Shown one piece after another: positions 24,067 through 33,038 of a stretch of DNA of 38,051 bases (its first letter is position 1; each line of letters opens with the position of its first letter). Made by a program: the position numbers and the translations under genes. The stretch comes from Pleomorphochaeta sp. GTDB taxonomy: Bacteria > Spirochaetota > Spirochaetia > Sphaerochaetales > Sphaerochaetaceae. The notes beneath the pieces are model-generated. The model was not told the origin of the DNA. It saw nothing but the letters and a program-made list of their open reading frames with translations, and searched no databases. The stretch is taken from NCBI GenBank assembly GCA_028532815.1, contig JAQQAS010000012.1, forward strand, positions 1 through 38,051. Reading direction: 5' to 3'.

Positions 24067-25073
24067 TTAAAGAAGCAATTATAAAATTATCACAAAAAGA
24101 AGACTTAGATGCACTTACAGCTGAAACTGTTATGGATGAAATTATGAGCGGTAAAGCTAGTAATCTTCAAATAGGAGCTTATTTAATAGCCCTTTCTATG
24201 AAAGGAGAGACTATTGATGAAATTACAGCATCAGCTAAAATAATGAGACAACATGCCCTAAAACTCTTAAATGACTTAGAAGTGTTAGAGATTGTTGGAA
24301 CTGGTGGGGATCACTCAAACTCTTTTAATATATCAACAACCTCTTCAATAGTCGTTTCAGCTTGTGGTATACCTGTTGCAAAACATGGCAATAGAGCAGC
24401 TTCAAGTAAATGTGGTGCAGCTGATGTCCTTGAAGAACTTGGCGTAAATATAAATATTGAAGTCGAAAAATCCAAAGATGTTTTAGATAAAATAGGCATT
24501 TGTTTTCTATTTGCTCAAAAATATCATTCAGCAATGCGCTTTGTAGCTCCTGTTAGAAAAGAATTATCTATTAGAACAATCTTTAATATATTAGGTCCTC
24601 TATCAAATCCAGCAGGAGCTTCTTATCAGCTAATGGGGGTTTATGATGAATCTCTAGTAGAACCTCTTACTCAAGTTCTTTTAAATCTAGGAGTTAAAAG
24701 AGGCTTAGTTGTCTACGGACTTGAAGGCCTAGATGAAATATCACTTGTTGGTAAAACTAAGGTTTGTGAGATCCGAAATGGTTGGGTTAAAAATTATGAA
24801 ATAGATCCAAGAGACTACGGCTTCTCTCTTTGTAAAAAAGAAGATTTAGTTGGTGGAACTCCTAAAGAAAATGCTCAAATAATTAAAGATATATTTAGTG
24901 GTAAAAAAGGGCCAAAGAGAGATACAGTTGTACTAAATAGTGCTGCAGCTCTTTATATTGGGAAAGATAACATTACCTTTGAAGATGCTATTAAAGAAGT
25001 TAAAGATGTAATTGATAGTGGAAAGGCTCTAAACAAGTTAAATCAAATGATCAAATATACAAATGAGGTATAA
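24063..25073 (+). CDS. trpD: Anthranilate phosphoribosyltransferase
   Basis: This 336-residue enzyme transfers phosphoribose from PRPP to anthranilate. Family motifs are the PRPP loop GTGGDHSNSFNISTTSS, the KHGNRAASSKCGAADVLEELG segment, FAQKYHSAMRFVAPVRKELSIRTIFNILGPLSNPA and LDEIS. The usual GTGGDG reads GTGGDH here. The start is GTG 24063, overlapping the trpG TGA by three bases (GTGA) with AGAGGAG just upstream, so translation is coupled. It is the monofunctional form, not fused to TrpG. Confidence 0.97.
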   Translation: MIKEAIIKLSQKEDLDALTAETVMDEIMSGKASNLQIGAYLIALSMKGETIDEITASAKIMRQHALKLLNDLEVLEIVGTGGDHSNSFNISTTSSIVVSACGIPVAKHGNRAASSKCGAADVLEELGVNINIEVEKSKDVLDKIGICFLFAQKYHSAMRFVAPVRKELSIRTIFNILGPLSNPAGASYQLMGVYDESLVEPLTQVLLNLGVKRGLVVYGLEGLDEISLVGKTKVCEIRNGWVKNYEIDPRDYGFSLCKKEDLVGGTPKENAQIIKDIFSGKKGPKRDTVVLNSAAALYIGKDNITFEDAIKEVKDVIDSGKALNKLNQMIKYTNEV

Positions 25074-25076
25074 ATC

Positions 25077-25859
25077 ATGATATTAGATGATATTGCAGAA
25101 AAAACTAGAATGAATTTATCTCTTTTAAGTTCTGCACAAAGAAATAAGATAAAACAAAAAGCATATAGCTTAGAAGTTTCAAATTCTTTTGAGTTTTATA
25201 AAGCCTTATCAAAACCTGGTTTATCCTTTATCGCAGAAGTAAAAAAAGCATCTCCTTCAAAAGGTTTGATTTGTGAAAATTTTAAGCCATTAGAAATAGC
25301 ACTTGAATATGAAAGAATAGGGATTGATGCTATATCAGTTTTAACAGAGAGAGATTATTTTCAAGGAGATCTAGCTTTTTTAAAAGAGATTAGCAATATA
25401 GTTTCAACCCCAACTCTTAGAAAAGACTTTATAGTTGATGTTTATCAAGTGCATGAAGCAAAAGTTATTGGAGCTAAAGCTATATTATTAATTTGTGCTC
25501 TTCTTAAAAAAAGAGAGTTAGAATTTTTATACAATGAAGCAACTCTTTTAGGTTTAGATGTTTTAGTTGAAGCTCATACAAAAGAAGAAGTTGAAATGGC
25601 CCTTTCTATAGATGCTAAGATTATTGGTATAAATAATAGGAACTTAAAAACCTTTAAAGTTGATTTAAGCATTAGTGAAAGGATGAGAAAATATATACCT
25701 TCTAATAAGATTATGGTCAGTGAAAGTGGTTATTCAACAAGAGAAGATATTTTAAAAGCAATAGATATTAGCTCTGATGCTGTATTAATTGGTGAATCTT
25801 TTATGAAGAGTGATTCTAAAGAAGAATTGTTAAATACTTTTAAAGGATCTCTTCTATGA
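25077..25859 (+). CDS. trpC: Indole-3-glycerol phosphate synthase
   Basis: This 260-residue TIM-barrel enzyme ring-closes CdRP to indole-3-glycerol phosphate. Catalytic and phosphate-binding blocks are present: FIAEVKKASPSKGLI, ISVLTERDYFQG, LRKDFIVDVYQV, LVEAHT, IGINNRNLKTF, MVSESGY and VLIGESFM. It starts three bases after the trpD stop, and its last four bases overlap the ATG of trpF. It is unfused. Confidence 0.97.
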   Translation: MILDDIAEKTRMNLSLLSSAQRNKIKQKAYSLEVSNSFEFYKALSKPGLSFIAEVKKASPSKGLICENFKPLEIALEYERIGIDAISVLTERDYFQGDLAFLKEISNIVSTPTLRKDFIVDVYQVHEAKVIGAKAILLICALLKKRELEFLYNEATLLGLDVLVEAHTKEEVEMALSIDAKIIGINNRNLKTFKVDLSISERMRKYIPSNKIMVSESGYSTREDILKAIDISSDAVLIGESFMKSDSKEELLNTFKGSLL

Positions 25860-26470
25860 AAACTAAGTTAAAAATATGTGGACTTAAACGTGAAGAAGAT
25901 ATACTTATGGCTAATGAAATTAAGCCTGAGTATATAGGGTTTGTTTTTGCAAAGAGTAAAAGGCAAGTTAATCTTGAAAAAGCACTATTTTTAAAATCAA
26001 AATTAGATAAGATGATAAAGAGTGTTGGTGTTTTTGTAAATGAACCTATTGAGAATGTAGTAAAGACTGTTAAAAGTAAGGCTATTGATATTGTTCAACT
26101 TCATGGTGATGAGGATAGCTCATATATTTTAAAACTTAAAAGAGAAGTAAATATCCCAATCATAAAAGCTATAAAGGTTAATAAAGATTTTAGAAATATA
26201 GAAAAATTTAATGAAGTAAATTATTTATTAATTGATAGCGGTGGTGGAAGCGGAAAAACTTTTGATTGGAGTTTAGATCTAAAATTTAATAAGCCTTTGT
26301 TTATTGCAGGTGGTATTAGTTTAGCAAATATTGAAGAAGCTTATAAAAGATTTAAATCTTATGCTTTTGATTTAAGTAGCAGTGTTGAAACAAATGGGTA
26401 TAAAGACTTTAAGAAAATGAAAGAAATAAGCTTTAAATTAGAACAATTAAACGGAGAAGATAATGAATAA
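25856..26470 (+). CDS. trpF: Phosphoribosylanthranilate isomerase
   Basis: This 204-residue TIM barrel catalyses the Amadori rearrangement of PRA to CdRP. The catalytic cysteine is in [12 protein letters not shown], the FAKSKRQV phosphate loop follows, then IVQLHGDED, the catalytic Asp in [14 protein letters not shown] and the phosphate-binding end [14 protein letters not shown] overlap with trpC and an eight-base overlap with trpB show tight coupling. It is transcribed out of reaction order, as is usual for this operon arrangement. Confidence 0.96.
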   Translation: MKTKLKICGLKREEDILMANEIKPEYIGFVFAKSKRQVNLEKALFLKSKLDKMIKSVGVFVNEPIENVVKTVKSKAIDIVQLHGDEDSSYILKLKREVNIPIIKAIKVNKDFRNIEKFNEVNYLLIDSGGGSGKTFDWSLDLKFNKPLFIAGGISLANIEEAYKRFKSYAFDLSSSVETNGYKDFKKMKEISFKLEQLNGEDNE

Positions 26471-27647
26471 AGGATATTTTGGGATTCATGGTGGACAATA
26501 TGTTCCAGAAACTTTAATGAATGCAATTCTTGAATTAGAAGAAGCTTACAATAAATATAAAGTTGATGAACAATTCAATCAAGAATTGACTTATCTATTA
26601 AATGAATATGCAAATAGACCTTCAAGACTTTATTATGCAAAGCACATGAGTGAAGACTTAGGTGGAGCAAAAATTTATTTAAAGAGAGAAGATTTAAACC
26701 ATACTGGAGCTCATAAAATAAATAATGTTATTGGGCAATGTCTTTTAGCTAAGAAGATGGGCAAAACTCGAGTAATCGCTGAAACAGGAGCTGGCCAACA
26801 TGGTGTTGCAACAGCAACAGTTGCAGCTCTTATGGGTCTAGAATGCGAAATTTTTATGGGCCAAGAAGATATTGAAAGACAAGCTCTTAACGCATATAAA
26901 ATGAGACTTTTAGGTGCCAAGGTAAATAGTGTAACAAGTGGAACAGCTACATTAAAGGATGCCGTATCTCAAACTATGAGAGAATGGACAAATAGAATTA
27001 GTGATACGCATTATGTTTTAGGTAGTGTTATGGGACCTCATCCTTTCCCCACAATCGTTAGAGACTTCCAAGCTGTAATTTCCAAAGAAATTAAACAGCA
27101 AATATTAGAGAAAGAAGGAAAGCTTCCTAATGCTGTTTTAGCTTGTGTTGGTGGGGGATCTAATGCTATTGGCGCTTTCTATAATTTTATTGATGATAAA
27201 TCAGTTAGATTGATTGGATTAGAAGCAGCCGGTTTAGGTGCTGATACAGATAGAACTGCTGCAACTTTAACTGTAGGAAAACTTGGAATCTTCCATGGTA
27301 TGAAAAGCTATTTTTGCCAAGATGAATATGGTCAAATAGATCCTGTATATTCAATTTCAGCGGGATTAGATTATCCTGGTATTGGACCAGAACATGCCAA
27401 TCTTAAAGATATTGGTAGAGCTGAATATTACCCAATAACAGATCAAATGGCTGTTGATGCTTTTGAATATTTATCTAAAGTTGAAGGAATAATTCCAGCC
27501 ATTGAAAGCTCACACGCACTATCATACGCAATAGAACTCGCTCCAAAAATGAGCAAAGACCAAATTATTGTAGTAAATCTATCAGGACGAGGTGATAAGG
27601 ATTGCGTATCTATTGCTAAGTATAGAGGAGAAGATATTAATGAGTAA
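26463..27647 (+). CDS. trpB: Tryptophan synthase beta subunit
   Basis: This 394-residue PLP enzyme condenses indole with serine. The PLP lysine is Lys85 in [14 protein letters not shown], the catalytic glutamate is in AETGAGQHG, and the phosphate loop is [10 protein letters not shown]. It has the length and features of TrpB1, the alpha-associated form, and starts [19 protein letters not shown]. The last eight bases overlap trpA. GGAGA precedes ATG 26463. Confidence 0.98.
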   Translation: MNKGYFGIHGGQYVPETLMNAILELEEAYNKYKVDEQFNQELTYLLNEYANRPSRLYYAKHMSEDLGGAKIYLKREDLNHTGAHKINNVIGQCLLAKKMGKTRVIAETGAGQHGVATATVAALMGLECEIFMGQEDIERQALNAYKMRLLGAKVNSVTSGTATLKDAVSQTMREWTNRISDTHYVLGSVMGPHPFPTIVRDFQAVISKEIKQQILEKEGKLPNAVLACVGGGSNAIGAFYNFIDDKSVRLIGLEAAGLGADTDRTAATLTVGKLGIFHGMKSYFCQDEYGQIDPVYSISAGLDYPGIGPEHANLKDIGRAEYYPITDQMAVDAFEYLSKVEGIIPAIESSHALSYAIELAPKMSKDQIIVVNLSGRGDKDCVSIAKYRGEDINE

Positions 27648-28410
27648 AATAAATAAAGTTTTTAAAAATGGAAAGGCATTTATTCCTTTTATTACTGTAG
27701 GAGATCCAGATATTGAAACTTCAGAAAACTTAATTTATGAGTTAGAAAAAGCTGGTTGTGATTTAATTGAATTAGGGATTCCTTTTTCGGATCCTACAGC
27801 TGAAGGTCCTGTGATAATGGCAGCTAGCGAAAGAGCCTTAAAAAATGGTATTTGTACTGATGATGTATTTAATTTGGTAAATAAAGTTAGACAAAAATCC
27901 CAAGTACCTTTAGCTTTTATGACTTATGCTAATGTTATATTTAGTTATGGAATTGAGAAGTTTGCAAAAAAATGTGAAGAAGAAAATGTTGATGCTATTA
28001 TATTACCTGATGTCCCATACGAAGAAAAAAATCAATTTGAAAAAGTCTTTAGTGCCCATAATGTTGACTTTATTTCTCTTATTGCTCCAACTTCTAAGGG
28101 GCGGGTTAAAATGATTGCTAAAGAAGCAAAAGGTTTCTTATATTGTGTTTCTTCATTAGGCGTTACAGGAGAGAGAAGTACTTTTAGTAATAATTTAGAA
28201 GATTTAATAAAAACTGTAAAATCTGTTAATCCTTCTTTGCCTTGTGCTATTGGTTTTGGAATTAGTAATGCAAAACAAGCTCATGAAATGGCAAAAATAT
28301 CAGATGGCGCAATAGTAGGTTCTGCAATTGTCAAAATAATTGCAAAATATGGTAAAAATTGTGTTTCAAAAGTTGGTGAATTTGCTACAGAATTAAAACA
28401 AAGTGTTTAA
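27640..28410 (+). CDS. trpA: Tryptophan synthase alpha subunit
   Basis: This 256-residue TIM barrel cleaves indole-3-glycerol phosphate and channels indole to TrpB. The start is ATG 27640 (GAGGAG nine bases upstream), eight bases before the trpB end; a longer upstream frame inside trpB is not credible. Catalytic Glu44 is in [11 protein letters not shown]. The second acid, aspartate 60 in the enteric enzyme (DPLADGP), is glutamate here (DPTAEGP, Glu55), a variant I recall from some other bacteria. Later motifs are [17 protein letters not shown] and [10 protein letters not shown]. It is the last gene of the operon. Confidence 0.97.
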   Translation: MSKINKVFKNGKAFIPFITVGDPDIETSENLIYELEKAGCDLIELGIPFSDPTAEGPVIMAASERALKNGICTDDVFNLVNKVRQKSQVPLAFMTYANVIFSYGIEKFAKKCEEENVDAIILPDVPYEEKNQFEKVFSAHNVDFISLIAPTSKGRVKMIAKEAKGFLYCVSSLGVTGERSTFSNNLEDLIKTVKSVNPSLPCAIGFGISNAKQAHEMAKISDGAIVGSAIVKIIAKYGKNCVSKVGEFATELKQSV

Positions 28411-28550
28411 TAATTTTTAAAGTTATATTTAATATAATATACCTAATTAGGGTTATTGTATAGTAATATTTAATGGGTGTTTTCCTATTATATATTAGTT
28501 TATATATCTATATTTTACTTATAAATTTAAAATCAAATTGTAATGCAATA

Positions 28551-28582
28551 CCATTATTTTGGAAAAAAAATAATGGGGGGGG
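28551..28582 (+). repeat. Hairpin followed by a run of eight G
   Basis: CCATTATTTT (28551-28560) pairs with AAAATAATGG (28567-28576) around a GGAAAA loop. The right arm runs directly into a G8 tract (28575-28582). Such a G run is striking in DNA this AT-rich. It is not a normal terminator because no T-run follows. Confidence 0.6.
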
Positions 28583-28856
28583 TAGATTAATAATTAAATT
28601 TTTTTATGCTAAAAGTAGCTTAATTTATAGTCCATAATTTATTTTTAATAAGATTTTTTTAGTGTTTTATTTAGCTTTTCTATTTAAAAAAAAGCCATTC
28701 TAACTATTTGGAATGCATATTTTTGGGATTTTGTTTCTAAACTTATAAATTAACTTTTTAGATTCTATAAATTTAGATTCCTTATTTTTATTAAAAGATA
28801 TTGACTAAATTTAATTTTCTACTATACGCTAAGAAGCAAATATATAATTTAATTAC

Positions 28857-28900
28857 AAAGACGTAAGAATTGGTTTATCCAATTTTTCCGTCTTTTTTTT
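28857..28900 (+). terminator. Terminator/attenuator in the leader of the amino-acid importer
   Basis: AAAGACG (28857-28863) pairs with CGTCTTT (28889-28895), with an inner GAATTGG/CCAATTT helix, followed by T8. It sits 18 bases before the binding-protein ATG and downstream of a plausible promoter at about 28801, so it may be a leader attenuator rather than a trp terminator. Confidence 0.75.
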
Positions 28901-28918
28901 GTTTTAAGGAAGGATGTT

Positions 28919-29734
28919 ATGAAAAAAATTTTAATGCTAAGTGTTATGTTGTGCATGGTAACAACTTTTGTTTTTGCTAATGGTTCTCCAGAATCAAGTT
29001 CAAGCTCAGAAACTAAAGTTTACAAAGTTGCTTGTGATGCTTCATATCCACCATTTTCAATTCAATTAGAAGATGGAGAATCTATCACTGGTACTGCTGT
29101 TTCAAGTTCTAATGGTATGGGAGATTATCATGGTATCGATGTTGAATTACTTGATGCTATTGCAGAACTTGAAGGTTTTGAATATGAATTACACCCAATG
29201 GATTTCTCAGCTATTATTCCAGCTTTAGTTTCAGGTACAATTGATGCTTCAATCGCTGGTATGAATATTACTGAAGCAAGAAGTGAAATTGTTGATTTCT
29301 CTGATGGTTATTATGAAGCTGGATCTGCAATGGTAGTAAATGCTGATGATGATAGTATTTCAAGTTTTGAAGATTTAGAGGGCAAAGTTGCAGCTTGTAA
29401 AGAAGGTACAACTGGAATGTTATGGTCACAAGATCATGCTGATGAGTATGGTTTCAGTGTAAATGTTTATCCAGATTCAGCAAGTATGATGCTAGCTGTT
29501 GCTAATGGTCAAGCAGATTTCTTATTAGAAGATTATCCTGTAATCAGTTACCAAATTTCTATTGGTGCACAAGAAAATCTAAAAGTAGCAATCGAAGCTA
29601 TCGAAGAACCACCACAAGATGCATTTGCTGTAGTTAAAGGTGAAAACCAAGATCTACTTGCTATGTTTAATGCTGGTTTAGCTGAACTTAGAGCTAATGG
29701 TACTTATGATAAAATCATTAGCCAATTTAAATAA
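28919..29734 (+). CDS. Polar amino-acid ABC importer, substrate-binding protein (HisJ/GlnH class)
   Basis: This 271-residue periplasmic protein has a signal peptide ending VFA/NGSPES and a Ser-rich linker typical of spirochaete binding proteins. The SBP family 3 pattern is clear: YKVACDASYPPFSIQ, GIDVELLDAIAELEGFEYELHPMDFSAIIPALVSGTIDASIAGMNITEAR, and a C-terminal NGTYDKIISQF. An insert (EDGESITGTAVSSSNGMGDYHG) interrupts the usual PPF...D region. The ligand is probably a polar or basic amino acid; the downstream racemase and hydrolase hint at ornithine-like compounds, but this is inference. AAGGAAGG precedes the ATG, and a hairpin separates it from the permease gene. Confidence 0.93.
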   Translation: MKKILMLSVMLCMVTTFVFANGSPESSSSSETKVYKVACDASYPPFSIQLEDGESITGTAVSSSNGMGDYHGIDVELLDAIAELEGFEYELHPMDFSAIIPALVSGTIDASIAGMNITEARSEIVDFSDGYYEAGSAMVVNADDDSISSFEDLEGKVAACKEGTTGMLWSQDHADEYGFSVNVYPDSASMMLAVANGQADFLLEDYPVISYQISIGAQENLKVAIEAIEEPPQDAFAVVKGENQDLLAMFNAGLAELRANGTYDKIISQFK

Positions 29735-29749
29735 TTAATAAAGTTATAG

Positions 29750-29774
29750 AGAGGGGATACTAAGGTACCCCTCT
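29750..29774 (+). other. Intercistronic hairpin after the binding-protein gene
   Basis: AGAGGGG (29750-29756) pairs with CCCCTCT (29768-29774), with a TAC/GTA inner helix and a small loop, then ATTCTTT. It probably stabilises the binding-protein message or partly terminates, giving lower expression of the membrane and ATPase genes. Confidence 0.7.
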
Positions 29775-29796
29775 ATTCTTTAAAAAGGAGCAAAGA

Positions 29797-30450
29797 ATGA
29801 TAGAATATTTAAATTTATTCTGGAAATATTTACCAATGTTACTCAATGGTTTGAAATTAACTTTACTTATAGCTTTATTAGGAATATCTATTGCAATAAT
29901 TTTAGGTATTTTCTTGTGTGTTCTTTCAATTAGTAAAAACAAAATTTTAGAAAAAATAGCAAGTACATATATCACTATTGTTAGAGGTATTCCGTTGATG
30001 ATTCTTGCATTATTCTTGTATTTTGGTGTAATCAAAAATTCAATGAGTACAAATAGTGCTGCAATAATAATTTTAGCAATAAATGCTTCTGCATATATGG
30101 CTGAAATATTTAGAGCAGGGGTTCAAGCTATTGATATTGGTCAAACTGAGGCAGCTAGAAGTTTAGGATTAAGTTATTTCCAAACAATGAGAAAGGTTAT
30201 TTTTCCACAGGCTGTTAAAATAATGATTCCATCTCTTATGAACCAATCTATATCAAGTCTTAAAGATACCGCAATTTTAAGTGCTATAACTGTGAATGAA
30301 TTAACACTTACTTCAAAGGTTATTATTGCAAGAAATTATAGAGCATTTGAATTATATTCTTACGCTGCAATTATTTATTTAATAGTAATTATATTTTTAA
30401 CTTATCTATCTAAAAGAGTTGAAAGTAAATTGAATTATACCCAACGCTAG
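29797..30450 (+). CDS. Polar amino-acid ABC importer permease (HisM/GlnP class)
   Basis: This 217-residue membrane protein has about five membrane segments. It has the HEQRAA-type permease signature: [17 protein letters not shown] near the middle and the EAA loop [35 protein letters not shown] that contacts the ATPase. It likely works as a homodimer because only one permease gene is present. AAAGGAG precedes ATG 29797, and a 14-base gap follows before the ATPase gene. Confidence 0.95.
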   Translation: MIEYLNLFWKYLPMLLNGLKLTLLIALLGISIAIILGIFLCVLSISKNKILEKIASTYITIVRGIPLMILALFLYFGVIKNSMSTNSAAIIILAINASAYMAEIFRAGVQAIDIGQTEAARSLGLSYFQTMRKVIFPQAVKIMIPSLMNQSISSLKDTAILSAITVNELTLTSKVIIARNYRAFELYSYAAIIYLIVIIFLTYLSKRVESKLNYTQR

Positions 30451-30464
30451 ATAAAGAGGACTTT

Positions 30465-31193
30465 ATGGAAAAAATAATAGAATGTGAACATGTTAGTAAA
30501 GTATTTGGAGACCTTGTTGTTTTAAAAGATATCTCTTTTAGTGTTGAAAAAGGTGAAACAGTTTGTCTAATTGGACCTTCGGGATCGGGAAAATCAACTA
30601 TGCTTAGATGTTTAAATAAGTTAGAAGAGATTCAAAAAGGTGAGATAAAAGTTAATGGTCTTGATGTAAAAAGTGTTAAAAATGTTAATACATATCGATC
30701 TAATATTGGTATGGTATTTCAACATTTTAATTTGTTTCCCAATTATACTGTAATAGAAAATATGACTTTAGCTCCTAGAACTTTAAAAAAACTAAGTAAG
30801 AAAGAAGCTATTAAAAAAGCAGAAGAACTACTTGAAAGAGTAGGTCTATCTGATAAAAGAGATGTTTATCCTGCAACTTTATCAGGCGGTCAAAAACAAA
30901 GAGTTGCAATAGCTAGAGCTTTAGAAATGAATCCAAGTATTTTACTTTTTGATGAACCAACTAGTGCTTTAGACCCGGAAATGGTAGGTGAAGTATTAGA
31001 TGTTATGAAAAGTTTAGCTAAAGAAGGAATGACTATGGTTGTTGTAACTCATGAAATGGGTTTTGCTAGAGATGTTGCTAATAGAATTTTATTTATGGAT
31101 GATGGATATATTGTTGAAGAGGCTCCTCCACTTGAAATGTTCCAAAATCCTAAAACTGACAGATGTAAAAAGTTCTTATCAAATTTCATATAG
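30465..31193 (+). CDS. Polar amino-acid ABC importer ATPase (GlnQ class)
   Basis: This 242-residue ATPase has Walker [10 protein letters not shown] (residues 37-45), Q-loop [19 protein letters not shown], signature [15 protein letters not shown], Walker [16 protein letters not shown] and switch [13 protein letters not shown]. Sequence and length are those of the GlnQ/HisP class without C-terminal extension. It drives the importer with the two preceding genes. The operon continues 12 bases later into the cytidylate-kinase-like gene. Confidence 0.96.
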   Translation: MEKIIECEHVSKVFGDLVVLKDISFSVEKGETVCLIGPSGSGKSTMLRCLNKLEEIQKGEIKVNGLDVKSVKNVNTYRSNIGMVFQHFNLFPNYTVIENMTLAPRTLKKLSKKEAIKKAEELLERVGLSDKRDVYPATLSGGQKQRVAIARALEMNPSILLFDEPTSALDPEMVGEVLDVMKSLAKEGMTMVVVTHEMGFARDVANRILFMDDGYIVEEAPPLEMFQNPKTDRCKKFLSNFI

Positions 31194-31205
31194 AAAGGAG
31201 CAATT

Positions 31206-31817
31206 ATGAGTTCTCAAATAATAATTACAATTAATCGAGACTTTGGAGCTGATGGTCATGAAATTGGAGCACAATTATCAAATAGACTTAATATTCCTTT
31301 GTATGATAAAGATATTTTGGGAAAAGCTGCTTTAAAAAAAGGAAAAGATGAATCTTCACTTAGAGTAGCTGATGAGAGTTTAACAAAAGAAAATATTAAT
31401 CCTTTTTCCCCTAGTTTAACTTTTACTAGAAAGAGTGACCAATTGTTTGAAATTGAGAGGGAAATAATACGGGATTTAGCTGAAGTTGAATCTTGTATTA
31501 TAGTAGGTAGACTGTCAGATTATATTTTAAGAGATAAAGAAAATCTATTAAATGTATTTATCACAGCCCCTTTTAACTTTAGAGCTAATAGTATTCAAGA
31601 AAAATATAATTGCTCGAAAAGTGATTCTAAAAAGTTTGTTAGAAGAATGGATATTGTCAGACGAGATTTTAAGAATTATTATTCTAATGGTAAATATAAA
31701 TTATATGAAAATAAATCTATGATTGTTTTAAATCGAGCTGTATTTGGAATTGATGGATGTGTAGATATCTTAGAAGCTTCATATAATTTAAGATTAAAAC
31801 AATTAATGAGGGATTAG
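31206..31817 (+). CDS. Cytidylate-kinase-like family protein with altered P-loop
   Basis: This 203-residue protein belongs to the cytidylate-kinase-like family: an N-terminal beta-loop-alpha IIITINRDFGADGHEIGAQLSNRLNIPLYDKDIL, a middle IIVGRLSDYIL segment and a C-terminal arginine-rich lid (SKKFVRRMDIVRRDFKNYY). The usual GSGG-x-x-IG phosphate loop reads GADGHEIG, with the serine and one glycine replaced, so catalysis is uncertain. Such proteins occur beside transport genes in several anaerobes, but the substrate is unknown. It is tightly within the importer-hydrolase operon (12-base gap before, one base after), with AAAGGAG before ATG. Confidence 0.8.
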   Translation: MSSQIIITINRDFGADGHEIGAQLSNRLNIPLYDKDILGKAALKKGKDESSLRVADESLTKENINPFSPSLTFTRKSDQLFEIEREIIRDLAEVESCIIVGRLSDYILRDKENLLNVFITAPFNFRANSIQEKYNCSKSDSKKFVRRMDIVRRDFKNYYSNGKYKLYENKSMIVLNRAVFGIDGCVDILEASYNLRLKQLMRD

Positions 31818-31818
31818 A

Positions 31819-33003
31819 ATGTTAGATAAAGAAAATGAATCTAGACTAATAAAACTTTGCCAAGATCTAGTAAAAGTAAAAAGTCTGTCAGGGGAAGAAG
31901 AAGAAGTCGCTCAAGTTTTGGCAACTTTTTTTAAAGAGTCAGGATTTGATGAAATCAAAATTGATTCTTGTGGTAATTCAATTGGAATTATCAAGGGTAA
32001 TATGCCCGGGCCAACAATTGTTTTAGATGGTCATTTAGATACGGTTCCCGTTGGTGATATTAATAAATGGACTGTAGACCCATTTGCTGCCCTAATAAAA
32101 GATAATCGCATTTATGGGAGAGGAACATCTGATATGAAGGGTGGGCTCTCTGCTATGGCTGTAGCAGCTTCTACTTTTGCAAAAAATAATAATAGAGATT
32201 TTCCAGGTAGAATCATTGTTGCAGGTATTGTTTATGAAGAATTATTTGAAGGTATTGCTTCTAAATATATTTGTGATGAATATAAGCCAGATTATGTTGT
32301 AATTGGAGAATCTTCTGAATTAAATTTAAAAATTGGACAAAGAGGTAGAGCTGAAATAGTAGTTGAAACATTTGGTGTTCCCTCTCATAGTGCACACCCT
32401 GAAAATGGTGTTAATGCAGTATATAGTATGACAAAGGTAGTAGATGCTATAAATAAACTATCAATAGTTAGCCATCCAATTCTAAAAGAAGGAATTATGG
32501 TTTTAACAGATATTAAATCTAGTCCTTATCCAGGTTCTAGTGTAGTTCCTTCTTATTGTAAAGCTACCTACGATAGAAGAACAATTGTAGGTGAAACAAA
32601 AGAAAGTGTTTTGGAGCCTATATTAAATTGTATTAAAGAGCTAGAAAAAAAAGATCCAACTATCAAGGCTAAGGTTTCTTACGCACAAGCAAGTAATGAG
32701 TGTTATACCAAAAATATTATAAGTGCTGAAAAATTCTTTCCAGCTTGGTTATATGAAGAAGATGATAAATTTGTTCAAGATTGCTTAAAGGAACTTAGAA
32801 AACAAGGTTTTGATCCTGATATTGCAATCTATGATTTTTGTACAAACGGAAGTTATTATGCCGGTGAAAAAGGAGTTAAAACTATAGGGTTAGGCCCTTC
32901 GAAAGAAAATTTAGCTCACACAATTGATGAATACATAGAGATTTCTCAATTAGTTGGAGCTGCAAATAGCTATATAGCTATATTAAATGCATTAATGAAA
33001 TAA
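31819..33003 (+). CDS. M20-family metallohydrolase, YgeY-like
   Basis: This 394-residue cytoplasmic enzyme is of the M20 di-zinc peptidase/deacylase family. Metal and catalytic landmarks are His-x-Asp in VLDGHLDTVPVG, Asp in YGRGTSDMKGG, the Glu-Glu pair in VYEELFEG, the acidic GESSEL and the terminal His in NLAHTIDEYI. The dimerisation lid contains HSAHPENG. Overall it resembles the YgeY branch (linked in some bacteria to selenium/purine or diaminopropionate gene sets) and ArgE/DapE-type deacylases. It is co-operonic with an amino-acid importer and an ornithine-racemase-like enzyme, so it may release a free amino acid from an imported dipeptide or N-acyl or N-carbamoyl derivative. Confidence 0.88.
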   Translation: MLDKENESRLIKLCQDLVKVKSLSGEEEEVAQVLATFFKESGFDEIKIDSCGNSIGIIKGNMPGPTIVLDGHLDTVPVGDINKWTVDPFAALIKDNRIYGRGTSDMKGGLSAMAVAASTFAKNNNRDFPGRIIVAGIVYEELFEGIASKYICDEYKPDYVVIGESSELNLKIGQRGRAEIVVETFGVPSHSAHPENGVNAVYSMTKVVDAINKLSIVSHPILKEGIMVLTDIKSSPYPGSSVVPSYCKATYDRRTIVGETKESVLEPILNCIKELEKKDPTIKAKVSYAQASNECYTKNIISAEKFFPAWLYEEDDKFVQDCLKELRKQGFDPDIAIYDFCTNGSYYAGEKGVKTIGLGPSKENLAHTIDEYIEISQLVGAANSYIAILNALMK

Positions 33004-33038
33004 TTTACTCTATAATTTAGGAAGAAGCTGAAATTAAT

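Larger units (their letters stand above)
28411..28918. other. Long AT-rich intergenic region between trp and amino-acid importer operons
   Basis: No gene is supported in these 508 bases. Contents: a hairpin with a G8 tract (28551-28582); a weak hairpin with T-run (about 28694-28724) that may end the trp transcript; a possible promoter (TTGACT at 28801 with TATACG about 16 bases on); and a strong terminator (28857-28900) placed directly before the next gene. Confidence 0.6.

Noticed and set aside
28694-28724. Strong trp terminator
   Set aside because: Only about six pairs with a bulged base; too weak to call as a separate feature although a T-run follows.
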